Positions 28,716 through 38,236 of a DNA stretch of 54,454 bases are shown piece by piece; position 1 is the stretch's first letter, and every line of letters begins with the position of its first letter. The stretch lies in NCBI GenBank assembly GCA_022509085.1, contig JAFLTW010000002.1, positions 1-54,454 on the forward strand, written 5' to 3'. The DNA comes from Muribaculaceae bacterium (GTDB lineage Bacteria > Bacteroidota > Bacteroidia > Bacteroidales > Muribaculaceae). A model generated the notes under the pieces. It saw only the letters and a program-made list of their open reading frames with translations, ran no database searches and was not told where the DNA came from. The translations under genes and the position numbers were made by a program.

Positions 28716-29279
28716 TCATAGCTGCCTGTTGAGGATTTCGAGCAGCAGGGGATAGGCGGCGCGGCTCAGGGTTAGGGTGTCGCCGTCGAGGACGGGTTGC
28801 GGCACGAAGATGAGGCTGAGGGCCTCTGTGGCGCGGCTGCCGCGAACGCTGAGATAGGGTCCGCGGGTGTCGCGCCGCAGCATCACGAGCGGCTTTTCCG
28901 GACACGCCATCCATTGAGGCATGGCAGCCCCCAAAGCCTGGCGCAGCGTGCCCTGCTGCTCCACGGAGTGCACGGCATCCTTCCAGTCGGCCATCCGCAG
29001 GGTGTGGAGCCGAAGGAAGTCGGAGGGCAGTCTTACGGTGAGCCGGCCGCCATCGGCGGCAAGCACCTCGGGACGCTCCACCTCCCGCAGCTCATCGAGG
29101 CTGAAGAGGTCAATCTGCATAGTGGCCTCTACGGCTGCCGCAGCCAACCTGACCTCGAGGGCGCGGCGCAATGTGAGCACGGCGCTCTCCTCGCCCTCCT
29201 CAAGGAGCGGAAGAAGGTCGGGACTCTCGCCCCGAAGGGCGAGGAAGTCCCGAATAATCGTGTCGATGGGCAGTAGCAT
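28716..29279 (-). CDS. Hypothetical protein of the phage-like cassette (connector-like position)
   Basis: A 187-residue cytoplasmic protein with no signal peptide or membrane segment. It is mostly helical at the N-terminus (IIRDFLALRGESPDLLPLLEEGEESAVLTLRRALEVRLAAAAVEA) and then strand-rich. I do not recognise a family. It is the last gene of a minus-strand group downstream of a capsid-like gene, the place where head-completion or connector proteins usually lie. That is a positional inference only. Two bases separate it from the preceding 77-codon gene. Confidence 0.6.
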   Translation of the reverse strand: MLLPIDTIIRDFLALRGESPDLLPLLEEGEESAVLTLRRALEVRLAAAAVEATMQIDLFSLDELREVERPEVLAADGGRLTVRLPSDFLRLHTLRMADWKDAVHSVEQQGTLRQALGAAMPQWMACPEKPLVMLRRDTRGPYLSVRGSRATEALSLIFVPQPVLDGDTLTLSRAAYPLLLEILNRQL

Positions 29280-29281
29280 GG

Positions 29282-29515
29282 CTATTTCTGCAACTTGATT
29301 CGTCCGCTCTTATACCACCGGGAGCTCTCGATGAGCCGCTGAATCAGGGGCTCGTCGGTGGTGTAGCGGGCCGGAGCTACGCCATAGCCCGTAATCTGGC
29401 CCCCTTCAAACCTCACCTTGACCTCGGGGAGGAGCGCGTGGCCTGTGGGGAAAACGATTTCCCACTCCATGAGCCCCCGCACTATGTAGGTCTTGCTTTT
29501 AAGTCCTTTTTCCAT
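29282..29515 (-). CDS. Small hypothetical protein of the phage-like cassette
   Basis: A 77-residue protein with a basic N-terminus (MEKGLKSKTYIVRGLMEWEIVFPTG) and a basic C-terminus (WYKSGRIKLQK). No recognised domain, signal peptide or membrane segment. It sits 43 bases after the capsid-like gene and two bases before the 187-codon gene, tightly packed as in phage head modules. Its coding status rests on this packing and on the absence of another gene. Confidence 0.55.
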   Translation of the reverse strand: MEKGLKSKTYIVRGLMEWEIVFPTGHALLPEVKVRFEGGQITGYGVAPARYTTDEPLIQRLIESSRWYKSGRIKLQK

Positions 29516-29558
29516 TGTTTCGAATTCTTTTTTGCTGTTTTACGTTTCGGTTGCGGTA

Positions 29559-31031
29559 TCATGCATACCTCTGCCATTCTATTGTGGGACCGATGCCTCC
29601 TCCTCCCACCAGGGTGCCAAACCAGATCTGGCCGGCTTGGGCCTCGTCGGAGATCTCGCGGCAGGGCTCCAGGAGGTAGAAGTAGTTGCCCTCCACTATG
29701 TCTTTAGAGGGAGCCTTGTCGCCTTCCCACATTATGGTGCGCATGGCCGTGGAGCTGCCGGTGTCACCCTCGCCGTCAATCCAGATGTGGCAGCTCCCCT
29801 TGAGGGCGAGTGCGTCCCAGATCAGGATGCCGCTGCGCGTGGCCTCCTCGGTCTCCATACGGTCCGAAAAACTGTGTTCGGCACTGTAGACGTAGTGGAC
29901 AAGGCGGTCTTCGCCGATGAGTGCGCCGGAGTTGCTCCAGCCGATGCGGTCGAGTGTGGGCTCGCGCTTGATGTCGATGTCCCCGAAGACGGTGTGCAGG
30001 CTCGTCACTACCCACCCCACGGAGTTGGTGCGCGTGGTGAGCTGGATCTCGGGGTGCTTGGAGTAGTCGATGGTCTGCAGCTGCTCCAGGAGGTTCTTGC
30101 CGGCAAGCAGGAGGGCCGACTTGGGCACGTCTTCGCCGGTGAAGAACATCTTGGCCAGGGCGATGATCTTCTCTACGGTCCAGCGGGTGTTCATCTGCAG
30201 CTCGCGGCGAAACTGCCATCTGATTCCCTCTGTGGTGTAGATGTGCTGCATGCCCATGCGCGGCACGGAGACCTTGAATTTCGACTGCCTTCCGGCCCAG
30301 AGGGTGCGGTTGCCTCTTACCTTGAAGTTGGCGATGGCCTGCTCGGCGATGATGGCCTTGGAGAAGGGGATACGCTTGCGCTGCGAGTCGAAGTAGTCGC
30401 TCACCACCTGGTTCATGCCGCGCTTCTGGAGGTAGATGCGAGTGGCCTGGGGCACCACGAGGTCGGGGTCAACCTCCTTCTGGGTCTCGTAGAGGGAGTT
30501 GGCGAGGATCACCACCCTCGAACCCTTGGGGATGTCGGGGAGCACGCATTCCTCGTCGGCAGGGCTGTCTTTCTGTCCGTTTACGGCGCGCACCACGGGG
30601 TTGCCGCTTACGTTGTCGTGGCCGGTGACGAAGAGCATCAGTGGTTTGCCGGGGGTGCGCTGCGCACCCGATTCGTCGTAGCCGTCTACGTCGGGCACGA
30701 GCACGGTGGCGTTGGTGCGCAAGACGTTCTGGTCGCGGGCCTCGAGGGGCAGCGGGGCGTGGGTGCGGTTGCCGGCCGTCAGGGCCTCATTGGTGGTGAC
30801 CTCAGCCACGGGCTCGTCAATCATGTAGTGGTCCACCTCGGGAGAGTCTACCTTCACGCGCTTGGCGCGGAGCATGAGCTGCATCAGGGGGGTGTCGTCG
30901 CTGTTGAAGCGGAAGAGTTCTTCGTCGATGGCGGTTTCGATGAAGTTGCCGGCATTGATGCCACCGGTGGCTTCTGCTGCGGCAGATACGGTTGCCGGCT
31001 GACCCGGCTGCTGAGTCTTGTTTTCAGACAT
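29559..31031 (-). CDS. Phage major-capsid-like protein
   Basis: A 490-residue cytoplasmic protein. The N-terminal stretch FIETAIDEELFRFNSDDTPLMQLMLRAKRVKVDSPEVDHYMIDEP (split by DD near residue 45) resembles the opening of DUF5309/SU10-type major capsid proteins. The rest alternates strands and an amphipathic spine helix region, as in HK97-fold proteins (inference). Key reasons are its size, the lack of signal or membrane segments, the scaffold-like gene directly upstream and small connector-like genes downstream. It could be a domesticated shell protein rather than part of a phage, since no terminase, portal or protease gene is present nearby. Confidence 0.5.
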   Translation of the reverse strand: MSENKTQQPGQPATVSAAAEATGGINAGNFIETAIDEELFRFNSDDTPLMQLMLRAKRVKVDSPEVDHYMIDEPVAEVTTNEALTAGNRTHAPLPLEARDQNVLRTNATVLVPDVDGYDESGAQRTPGKPLMLFVTGHDNVSGNPVVRAVNGQKDSPADEECVLPDIPKGSRVVILANSLYETQKEVDPDLVVPQATRIYLQKRGMNQVVSDYFDSQRKRIPFSKAIIAEQAIANFKVRGNRTLWAGRQSKFKVSVPRMGMQHIYTTEGIRWQFRRELQMNTRWTVEKIIALAKMFFTGEDVPKSALLLAGKNLLEQLQTIDYSKHPEIQLTTRTNSVGWVVTSLHTVFGDIDIKREPTLDRIGWSNSGALIGEDRLVHYVYSAEHSFSDRMETEEATRSGILIWDALALKGSCHIWIDGEGDTGSSTAMRTIMWEGDKAPSKDIVEGNYFYLLEPCREISDEAQAGQIWFGTLVGGGGIGPTIEWQRYA

Positions 31032-31070
31032 GGTTGTAATGGGTTAAAGTGATTAAAATTAATGATGAAT

Positions 31071-31170
31071 CATGATAAATCATGATAAATCATGATAGTT
31101 CTTGATAAATCATGATTAATCATGATAATCCATGATAAATCATGATAAATCATGATAATTCATGATTAAA
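31071..31170. repeat. Ten-copy 10-bp tandem array (CATGATAAAT)
   Basis: Exactly ten contiguous 10-base units run from 31071 to 31170. Four are perfect CATGATAAAT and six differ by one to three bases; nine keep the CATGAT start. Each perfect junction forms the palindrome ATCATGAT. The array fills almost the whole gap between the scaffold-like and capsid-like genes. Confidence 0.95.
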
Positions 31171-31192
31171 TTGGCGCGTTTCGATGATTATC

Positions 31193-31861
31193 TCATCTGG
31201 CTGTGCCGCGTGCGATGTCGAAGATGGAGCCGTGGGCGCCCACGCCGCCGGGTATGCCGCCGAGGTTGGGGATCGCGTCGGCCTCGAGTGCCTTTGCGCG
31301 TTTGCGGGCGAAGGCGTCGGCGAGTCGTTCTGCGCGACCTTCGGCGAGTCCGGCGAGTCGTGCGGCCTCGATGTCGCTTTCGTAGCTGAGATAGCGCAGG
31401 GCCATGCGGATGGCATCGGGATTGAAGCGCCCGGCGGTGATATCGTCGGCTACGGTGCCGAGTAGCTGTCTCACCCTGCCGGCAGTCTCCTCGTTGATAC
31501 CTGCCCCCAGGCAGTAAGCCTGCAGCAGCGCCTCGGCCTGATCCTCCGCCTGATCCTCGGCCTGCTCTTCGGCCGAAGCCTCTGCTTTATCTTCGGCCCG
31601 AGCCTCGGCTTTGTCTTCAGCCGGAGCCACGGCTTTGTCTTCAGCCGGGATTTCGGAAAGCTCGGAAAGGCTTTCCGAAAGTTTCTCCTTTCCCTCCTTT
31701 TCATCCTTTCCGGCCTTTTCCGCCTTTCCCTCCTGCTCCGATTCGGGCTCGAGGAGCGGAGTCTCGCGCAAGGCAGGCTCCAGAGCGCTGCCAATCCGGG
31801 TTGCGTTGGCGGCCGCATCTTGTGCGCCATGCTCCGCGTCTCTGTTTTTCTTTTTAAACAT
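31193..31861 (-). CDS. Scaffold-like charged repeat protein
   Basis: A 222-residue protein, started at the ATG at 31861 (a TTG seven codons upstream is also in frame). It has a basic start (MFKKKNRDAEHG), an acidic/basic low-complexity middle (residues 41-110) with repeats of the form AEDKAEA / AEDQAE, then a helical C-terminus (RFNPDAIRMALRYLSYESDIEAARLAGLAEGRAERLADAFARKRAKAL split across the end). High Glu/Lys/Ala content and position directly before a capsid-like gene are typical of phage scaffolding proteins. This assignment is inferred from composition and context, not from a recognised motif. Confidence 0.5.
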   Translation of the reverse strand: MFKKKNRDAEHGAQDAAANATRIGSALEPALRETPLLEPESEQEGKAEKAGKDEKEGKEKLSESLSELSEIPAEDKAVAPAEDKAEARAEDKAEASAEEQAEDQAEDQAEALLQAYCLGAGINEETAGRVRQLLGTVADDITAGRFNPDAIRMALRYLSYESDIEAARLAGLAEGRAERLADAFARKRAKALEADAIPNLGGIPGGVGAHGSIFDIARGTAR

Positions 31862-31940
31862 AGCTTTAAAGTTTTTTAACAATTAGGGTAAATGAGTTGA
31901 TTTCTAACGAAATTCAAGTGCTATTTTGAATTTAACACTG

Positions 31941-31948
31941 CAAAATTA
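31941..31948 (-). promoter_or_regulatory. -7 box for the capsid-like group
   Basis: Reads TAATTTTG on the minus strand, about 80 bases before the scaffold-like start. No TTTG at the ideal 20-base spacing, so strength is uncertain. Confidence 0.45.
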
Positions 31949-31970
31949 CAAATTAAATATAGCAAAACTA

Positions 31971-32001
31971 TTGATAAATCTTAACAAATGTATTAACTTT
32001 G
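31971..32001 (+). promoter_or_regulatory. Promoter of the plus-strand phage-like pair
   Basis: TTG at 31971-31973, a 20-base spacer and TAACTTTG at 31994-32001. It diverges from the minus-strand box at 31941-31948, so both halves of the cassette start from one 190-base AT-rich region. Confidence 0.65.
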
Positions 32002-32052
32002 CAAAACAATTCACTCGCAAAACTAAATTAATTGTTAAAAACCCGCAAAATT

Positions 32053-32454
32053 ATGAAAAAGAAAAACAGCAGGTGTGACTACACCGATGAGCGCAACGAG
32101 GCGCTCTGCCGGGCCTTCCGAAACAAGCTCGCCCAACAGCATCATGCCACCGAGATCTTCGCCGAGGTGGCCAATTCCCCCGCACGCCGGTTTTACATCA
32201 ATGAAGACCGCGCCTACGCCCTCCTTAAGAGGAAGCGTGAGACAGGCGAATGGGCGCCCGGTATGTCCCCCACACGTCGCCGCATGCTCAACGCCATCGA
32301 GGAGAGGGTGGTGCGGCTCGAAACCGCCGAACCCGGCATCTCGCTCATCGACGCCGTCTACCGCGTCGTCAATTCCCCGGCCCCCGGTTTTTTCCTCACC
32401 CCGGGAAGCGTGAAAACCACAATCTACACCTATATTAATAAAAGAAGAGGCTGA
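32053..32454 (+). CDS. Small basic protein with an internal duplication
   Basis: A 133-residue protein, started at the ATG at 32053 (an upstream TTG in frame is rejected). It is highly basic and helical. Residues 34-62 (EIFAEVANSPARRFYINEDR... ending LLKRKR) and about 100-132 (DAVYRVVNSPAPGFFLTPGS... ending YINKRR) repeat the pattern VxNSPAxxFFxxxxxxxxxxxxxxxKRR. That suggests two copies of a small nucleic-acid-binding helical unit. The fold is not recognised. Its stop overlaps the next start by one base (TGATG). Confidence 0.65.
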   Translation: MKKKNSRCDYTDERNEALCRAFRNKLAQQHHATEIFAEVANSPARRFYINEDRAYALLKRKRETGEWAPGMSPTRRRMLNAIEERVVRLETAEPGISLIDAVYRVVNSPAPGFFLTPGSVKTTIYTYINKRRG

Positions 32455-34436
32455 TGGAAAAGATTATAACATTGCGCAGGGCCACGACCCTCAACGACAT
32501 TCTCTGCTACGACGGCGAACTCGAAGGCGCCGACTATATCTTCGATGCAAACGAACAGGCAGCGGCCGGAAGCGACGGCACCACCGGTCCGGGTTCAGAC
32601 GCTGACCGGCAGGTGCTCCGCACGCTGATTACGGAGGGCGCCGTCTCCGTGCCCACGGGAGCCCGCTTCCTGGCGATGCACCGCACCTCCGACGGTGCCG
32701 TCAACCCCATATTCTCGACCCTCTTCCCCGAACTCGCCGGCGACTGCAGCGTGACACCCTGCGGCGACTACCTTGCCATCCTCACCGCCGACGCGCTCCG
32801 CTACGCTCTCTGGAACGGCGAGAAATACGTGATGCTCGGCGAATCGCCCGCCGCTCCCTTCGCCAACTACCTCACCGTAAACCGGGCGCTCCCCCCTTAC
32901 AGCTATACCGACGGTGAGATGCCGCGCCTGGCCGTGCAGTCACCCATCGGCGACGACTCCCCGAAGGAGGTGCTCGACTGGTTGGCCGGTACCGCCGACA
33001 ATTGCTCCGAGAGCACCCGAAGAGCAATAGCCGACGCCGTCCGAACCCGCATGCGGGAGTTTCTCGACGCCGTGAAGGCGGCGGGACTCTTTTACGGGCC
33101 CGTGCGCCTGCTCACCGCCTGGCGCCTCCTGGACGGAAGACTATGGGCACCCGCCGCGCGACCCGCCACCGTGGCCGACTCCCTCCCGGGGGTGACGCTC
33201 GGCATCGTGCAGGCGGGTGTGGCGGGAAGCACTCTCCATCTCTCCCTCCAGCTGAGCCGCGCCCCCTTTGCCGTGCGCACCATCACTTCCTCCACGGCTG
33301 CCGGCAGCGGCTGGAGTCATGTGGTGAGCGGTGTGGAGACGCTCACAGCTCCCTCGGCCGGCGACGTGAACCCCGATTTCATCTCAGCCCCCATTTGGGT
33401 CGACGGTTCCTCGAGGGGTTTTGCTGTTGGTCAGCGGGCCGTAGCCGATGCCGACTATCCGGCATTCCCGGCTCTGCTCGGAGGCATGACGGAGAGGGGA
33501 GTGCCGAGCCGCCTTTTCGGTATCGGCGACCGACTCGTGGCGGTGTTCAACCGCGGCGGCGACCTGCCGGCCAACGTCATCGTCACCTCCGCCGTGGGCA
33601 TACCCGCCGCCGCTGCCGGCAGCGGGGAGGTGGCCGGAGCCCCGATTGTCCATCTCACCCACTCCCTGCGCTCGCTCTCCTCGGGCCAGTTTGGCGAGTT
33701 TCCGCTCTATGCCTTCTCTGCCGACGGCGTGCGGGCGCTGACTCCCGCCGCGGGCTCCTTCCGCGACGTGCAACTCCTCTCGCGCTACGTGGCCTGCGGT
33801 CCCGACAGTTTTGCGCCGCTCCCCGACGCCACGGCCTTCATCACCACCGCAGGCGTTATGAAGATCGAGGGCACGAGCGTCAACTGTCTCAGCAGGACGC
33901 TTAGCCGCGATTTCACGGCCGAAGACCGTCTGCTGTATCTGTATAAGGAGAACCGCCTGCTGCTCTACCGCAGCGGACAACCCGGCATCATGGCCTGCGA
34001 CCCCTCAACGGGGAAGTGGGAAGAGGTGACGGGCCTGCTCTACGGGCGCCATTACGCCTGGCCCGAGGCGTGGGTGGAGCGGGAGGGGAAGGTGGGACGC
34101 GCCGGGCTGGCCGAGGTGACGGTGGCTCCGGCTCTGCGCGCGGCAGCCGCCCGGAGCAGCGTGCCGATCAAAACGCGCCCCATCAAGCTCGGCAATGCCT
34201 TCATGCGCAAGAAGATAGAGGAGGTGGAGGCCATCTGGCCCGACGGCAGCCGCGAACCCCTCAAGGTTTACGGCGCCATGCGGCTCGACCGATGGTATTT
34301 CCTCGGCCTGGCACGCGCCGGCAGGATGATGATGCGTGGCAGCGGATGGCGCTTTTTCCGACTCGAAACTTTTGCCGGTTTTGACGGAAAGGTGTACCGT
34401 TTACCGGAAATTTTTATTAAATTTGCAGCATCCTAA
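32454..34436 (+). CDS. Phage structural-like protein (propeller-type tail/stopper candidate)
   Basis: A 660-residue protein without signal peptide. The N-half has strand repeats. Around residues 405-480 is a propeller-like block (SSGQFGEFPLYAFSADGVRAL, then CGPDSFAPLPDATAFITTAGVMKIEG) that I associate with proteins encoded in Bacteroidetes prophage-like regions. The C-terminal 110 residues (TRPIKLGNAFMRKKIEEVEAIWPDG, then RLDRWYFLGLARAGRMMMRGSGWRFFRLETFAG) also look like a virion or tail-hub part. No enzyme motif is seen. It is coupled to the small basic gene upstream. Its last codons contain the -7 box of the dcuB promoter. Confidence 0.5.
   Translation: MEKIITLRRATTLNDILCYDGELEGADYIFDANEQAAAGSDGTTGPGSDADRQVLRTLITEGAVSVPTGARFLAMHRTSDGAVNPIFSTLFPELAGDCSVTPCGDYLAILTADALRYALWNGEKYVMLGESPAAPFANYLTVNRALPPYSYTDGEMPRLAVQSPIGDDSPKEVLDWLAGTADNCSESTRRAIADAVRTRMREFLDAVKAAGLFYGPVRLLTAWRLLDGRLWAPAARPATVADSLPGVTLGIVQAGVAGSTLHLSLQLSRAPFAVRTITSSTAAGSGWSHVVSGVETLTAPSAGDVNPDFISAPIWVDGSSRGFAVGQRAVADADYPAFPALLGGMTERGVPSRLFGIGDRLVAVFNRGGDLPANVIVTSAVGIPAAAAGSGEVAGAPIVHLTHSLRSLSSGQFGEFPLYAFSADGVRALTPAAGSFRDVQLLSRYVACGPDSFAPLPDATAFITTAGVMKIEGTSVNCLSRTLSRDFTAEDRLLYLYKENRLLLYRSGQPGIMACDPSTGKWEEVTGLLYGRHYAWPEAWVEREGKVGRAGLAEVTVAPALRAAAARSSVPIKTRPIKLGNAFMRKKIEEVEAIWPDGSREPLKVYGAMRLDRWYFLGLARAGRMMMRGSGWRFFRLETFAGFDGKVYRLPEIFIKFAAS
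34418..34425 (+). promoter_or_regulatory. -7 box for dcuB inside the preceding gene
   Basis: TAAATTTG lies in the last codons of the 660-residue gene, about 84 bases before the dcuB start. The -33 element is not at consensus. Confidence 0.5.
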
Positions 34437-34508
34437 CCCGGTTGCGGAACTTCACTGAAACATTTATAATTCTAACCCACTAACTGCTTATCAACCAACG
34501 CCAATATC

Positions 34509-35852
34509 ATGGACAGCTCAACCGTAATGATGATCATCGAGCTGATTGTGGTGCTTGCCGCCATAATCGTCGGTGCGCGCCTGGGCGGTATAGGTCTGGG
34601 CGTGATGGGAGGCATGGGCCTCGCCATCCTCGTGTTCGGTTTCCATATGGAACCCGGTAAGATCCCCATCGACGTGATGCTGATGATAGCCGCCGTGATC
34701 TCGGCGGCGGCCGCCATGCAGGCCGCCGGAGGTCTCGACTATCTGGTGATGCTCGCCGAAAGGCTCCTGCGCAAGAACCCCACGCGGATTGTCTACCTCA
34801 GTCCGCTGGTCACCTACTTCTTCACCTTCATCGCCGGCACGGGCCACATTGCCTACTCCGTGCTCCCGGTGATCGCGGAGACGGCGCGCGAAACCAAGAT
34901 CCGGCCCGAGCGACCCCTGGGTATCGCGGTGATAGCCTCCCAGCAGGCCATCACGGCGAGTCCCATCTCGGCCGCCACAGCCGCCTTCCTCGGTCTGCTG
35001 ATTGCCGTCAACCCCAACATCACCCTGCTCAACATCCTGATGGTCTCCATCCCGGCCACCCTCATCGGCGTCATGGTGGGCGCCTTCATGAGCAGGAAGG
35101 TGGGCAAGGAACTCGAGGACGATCCCGAATACCAGCGCCGGCTCAAGGAGGGCACACTGGCACGCGAGGAGCGCGAGAGCCGCAGCATCAAGAACATGCG
35201 CAACGCCAAACTCTCCGTAATCTTCTTCGTGCTGGCTACGGTGCTCATCGTGGTGTTCGGCTCCGTCAAGAGCCTGCAGCCCAAGTTTGACGGCGTTCCC
35301 GTAAAGATGGAATACATCATCGAGATCCTTATGCTCACGGCCTCGGCCATCATCCTGCTGCTCACCAAGACCAACGGTATCGACGTGACGAAGGGCAACG
35401 TCTTCATCGCAGGTATGCAGGCCCTGATAGCCATCTTCGGTATCGCCTGGATGGGCGACACCTTCATCAAGGGAAACATGGACCTTCTCGAGGGCTCCAT
35501 CAAGGGTCTCGTCACCTCCATGCCCTGGATCTTCGGTATCGCGCTCTTCCTGATGTCGATCCTGCTCTACAGCCAGGCGGCCACCATCACGGCCATCATG
35601 CCGCTGGGCATTGCTCTCGGTCTCTCCCCATGGGTGCTGATCGCCCTCTATCCGGCCGTCAACGGCTATTTCTTCATCCCCAACTATCCCACCATCGTGG
35701 CCGCGATCAACTTCGACCGCACCGGCACCACCCACATCGGGAAGTATATACTCAACCACTCCTTCATGCGGCCCGGTCTGGTGGCCAGCATTGTGGGCGT
35801 CGCCGCAGGCTTCGCCCTGGTGCAGCTCTACACGGGTCTGCATATGTTCTGA
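34509..35852 (+). CDS. dcuB: Anaerobic C4-dicarboxylate transporter, DcuA/DcuB family
   Basis: A 447-residue polytopic inner-membrane protein that exchanges fumarate, malate or aspartate for succinate during anaerobic growth. Recognised by the opening helices (IIELIVVLAAIIVGARLGGIGLGVMGGMG), AAAMQAAGGLDYLVMLAERLLRKNP, TYFFTFIAGTGHIAYSVLPVI and ASQQAITASPISAATAAFLG, all family hallmarks. A central charged cytoplasmic loop (about 195-240) separates the two helix bundles. The asparaginase gene follows after 74 bases and a porin gene after that, so the likely supply is aspartate or fumarate made from asparagine. DcuA versus DcuB specificity cannot be read from sequence alone. Confidence 0.92.
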   Translation: MDSSTVMMIIELIVVLAAIIVGARLGGIGLGVMGGMGLAILVFGFHMEPGKIPIDVMLMIAAVISAAAAMQAAGGLDYLVMLAERLLRKNPTRIVYLSPLVTYFFTFIAGTGHIAYSVLPVIAETARETKIRPERPLGIAVIASQQAITASPISAATAAFLGLLIAVNPNITLLNILMVSIPATLIGVMVGAFMSRKVGKELEDDPEYQRRLKEGTLAREERESRSIKNMRNAKLSVIFFVLATVLIVVFGSVKSLQPKFDGVPVKMEYIIEILMLTASAIILLLTKTNGIDVTKGNVFIAGMQALIAIFGIAWMGDTFIKGNMDLLEGSIKGLVTSMPWIFGIALFLMSILLYSQAATITAIMPLGIALGLSPWVLIALYPAVNGYFFIPNYPTIVAAINFDRTGTTHIGKYILNHSFMRPGLVASIVGVAAGFALVQLYTGLHMF

Positions 35853-35926
35853 GTATACAGCCCGGCTCACGCAACACGACACTGTTTAAAAAACTATAAT
35901 CCCCTAACCCTAAAACCAATAACGAC

Positions 35927-36979
<1,053 letters not shown>

Positions 36980-36995
36980 TATCGACTCCCCAACC

Positions 36996-38177
36996 ATGAA
37001 AAAACAGATTCTGATGGCCGGAGCCGCCATGCTGGCGCTCTCGGCCGGCGCCCAGACCGCCATCCCCAACAGTGGCGGCGACAACGATGAGCAGGGCCTC
37101 ATCCAGACCGTCTTCGGCATCAAGGAGAAGACCGACAAGTTTCACCTCTACCTCAACACCCAGACCAACTTCAACCTCAACTGGAGCGGGGAGGGTGGCA
37201 CCGACTTCGACGGCGGCCGCTTCGCCTTCAAGCAGCTCCGCATCGAGTTCAAGGGCCAGGTGAACGACTGGATCTCCTACCGCTACCGCCAACGCCTCAA
37301 CAAGGGCCAGTCGGAGCTCGGATATTTCGACAATATCCTCAAGAGCATCGACATTGCCGAGGTGGGCTTCCGCTACAAGAAGGTCAACTTCGTGGTGGGT
37401 AAGCAGTGTGCGGCCTACGGCGGCATCGAGTTCGACCTCAACCCGATCGAGGTGTACCAGTATTGCGACATGATCGACTACATGGACAACTTCATGACGG
37501 GTGTCCGTGCGGCTTGGGACATCACTCCCTCGCAGCAGCTGCAGTTTCAGATCCTCGACGGCATCGCCCTCAACCCCGGCGAGATGTATGGCGAGAACAT
37601 CACCAAGGCCAAGCTCCCGTTCCTCTACACCGTAAACTGGAACGGCAACTTCAACAACATCTACAGCACGCGCTGGAGCGCCAGCTTCATGAACGAGGTG
37701 AAAAACAAGCACATGTGGTATTTCGCATTCGGCAACCAGTTCAACTTCACCCCGCGCTGCGGCGCATGGCTCGACGTGATGTACTCGCGCGAGGGCATCG
37801 ACCGCAAGGGCATGATCACCAACGTTGTGGGTGAGCAGGACGGCCATAACGCCCTCAATACGGAATACTTCACCCTGCTTCTCCACATGAACTATTTCGT
37901 TCACCCGAAGTGGAACCTCTTCGGCAAGGTGGCCTGGGAGCGCAACGGTGTCTACAAGTCGACTCCTGACGTCGTGAAGGGCACCTACGGCATCGACTGG
38001 CTCTACGTGGGCGGTGTGGAATACTACCCGCTGAAAGACCGCGGTCTGCACTTCTTCCTCACCTACGTCGGCCAGCGCCAGGGTCATACCGCAAAGGCAC
38101 AGGCCTACGGCCTGCCGTCACACTCCTACACCAACCTGCTGACGGCCGGTTTCATCTGGCAGATCCCCCTCTTCTAA
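36996..38177 (+). CDS. Outer-membrane porin, Porin_O_P type
   Basis: Starts at the ATG at 36996 (an in-frame TTG nine codons earlier lies against the asparaginase stop and is rejected), giving 393 residues. A signal peptide (MKKQILMAGAAMLALSAGAQ) is followed by barrel strands. The segments FAFKQLRIEFKGQVNDWISYRYRQRL, DIAEVGFRYKKVNFVVGKQ and YMDNFMTGVRAAWD resemble phosphate-selective porin O/P family proteins. It ends on Phe (IWQIPLF). Being 16 bases after ansB, it may admit asparagine or dicarboxylates; the substrate is inferred from context only. Confidence 0.8.
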   Translation: MKKQILMAGAAMLALSAGAQTAIPNSGGDNDEQGLIQTVFGIKEKTDKFHLYLNTQTNFNLNWSGEGGTDFDGGRFAFKQLRIEFKGQVNDWISYRYRQRLNKGQSELGYFDNILKSIDIAEVGFRYKKVNFVVGKQCAAYGGIEFDLNPIEVYQYCDMIDYMDNFMTGVRAAWDITPSQQLQFQILDGIALNPGEMYGENITKAKLPFLYTVNWNGNFNNIYSTRWSASFMNEVKNKHMWYFAFGNQFNFTPRCGAWLDVMYSREGIDRKGMITNVVGEQDGHNALNTEYFTLLLHMNYFVHPKWNLFGKVAWERNGVYKSTPDVVKGTYGIDWLYVGGVEYYPLKDRGLHFFLTYVGQRQGHTAKAQAYGLPSHSYTNLLTAGFIWQIPLF

Positions 38178-38187
38178 GACAACAAAC

Positions 38188-38222
38188 AAAAAAATGCGCC
38201 CCCGTCGGGGCGCATTTTTTTT
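38188..38222. terminator. Bidirectional terminator between porin and beta-helix genes
   Basis: A perfect 9-bp stem (ATGCGCCCC / GGGGCGCAT) with a four-base loop, flanked by six A and seven or more T. It serves both converging genes. Confidence 0.9.
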
Positions 38223-38236
38223 TGTGTCGTCGATGT

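Noticed and set aside
31071..31170. CRISPR or origin iterons for the 10-bp array
   Set aside because: No spacers between units, and no replication initiator gene nearby; recorded as a tandem array only.
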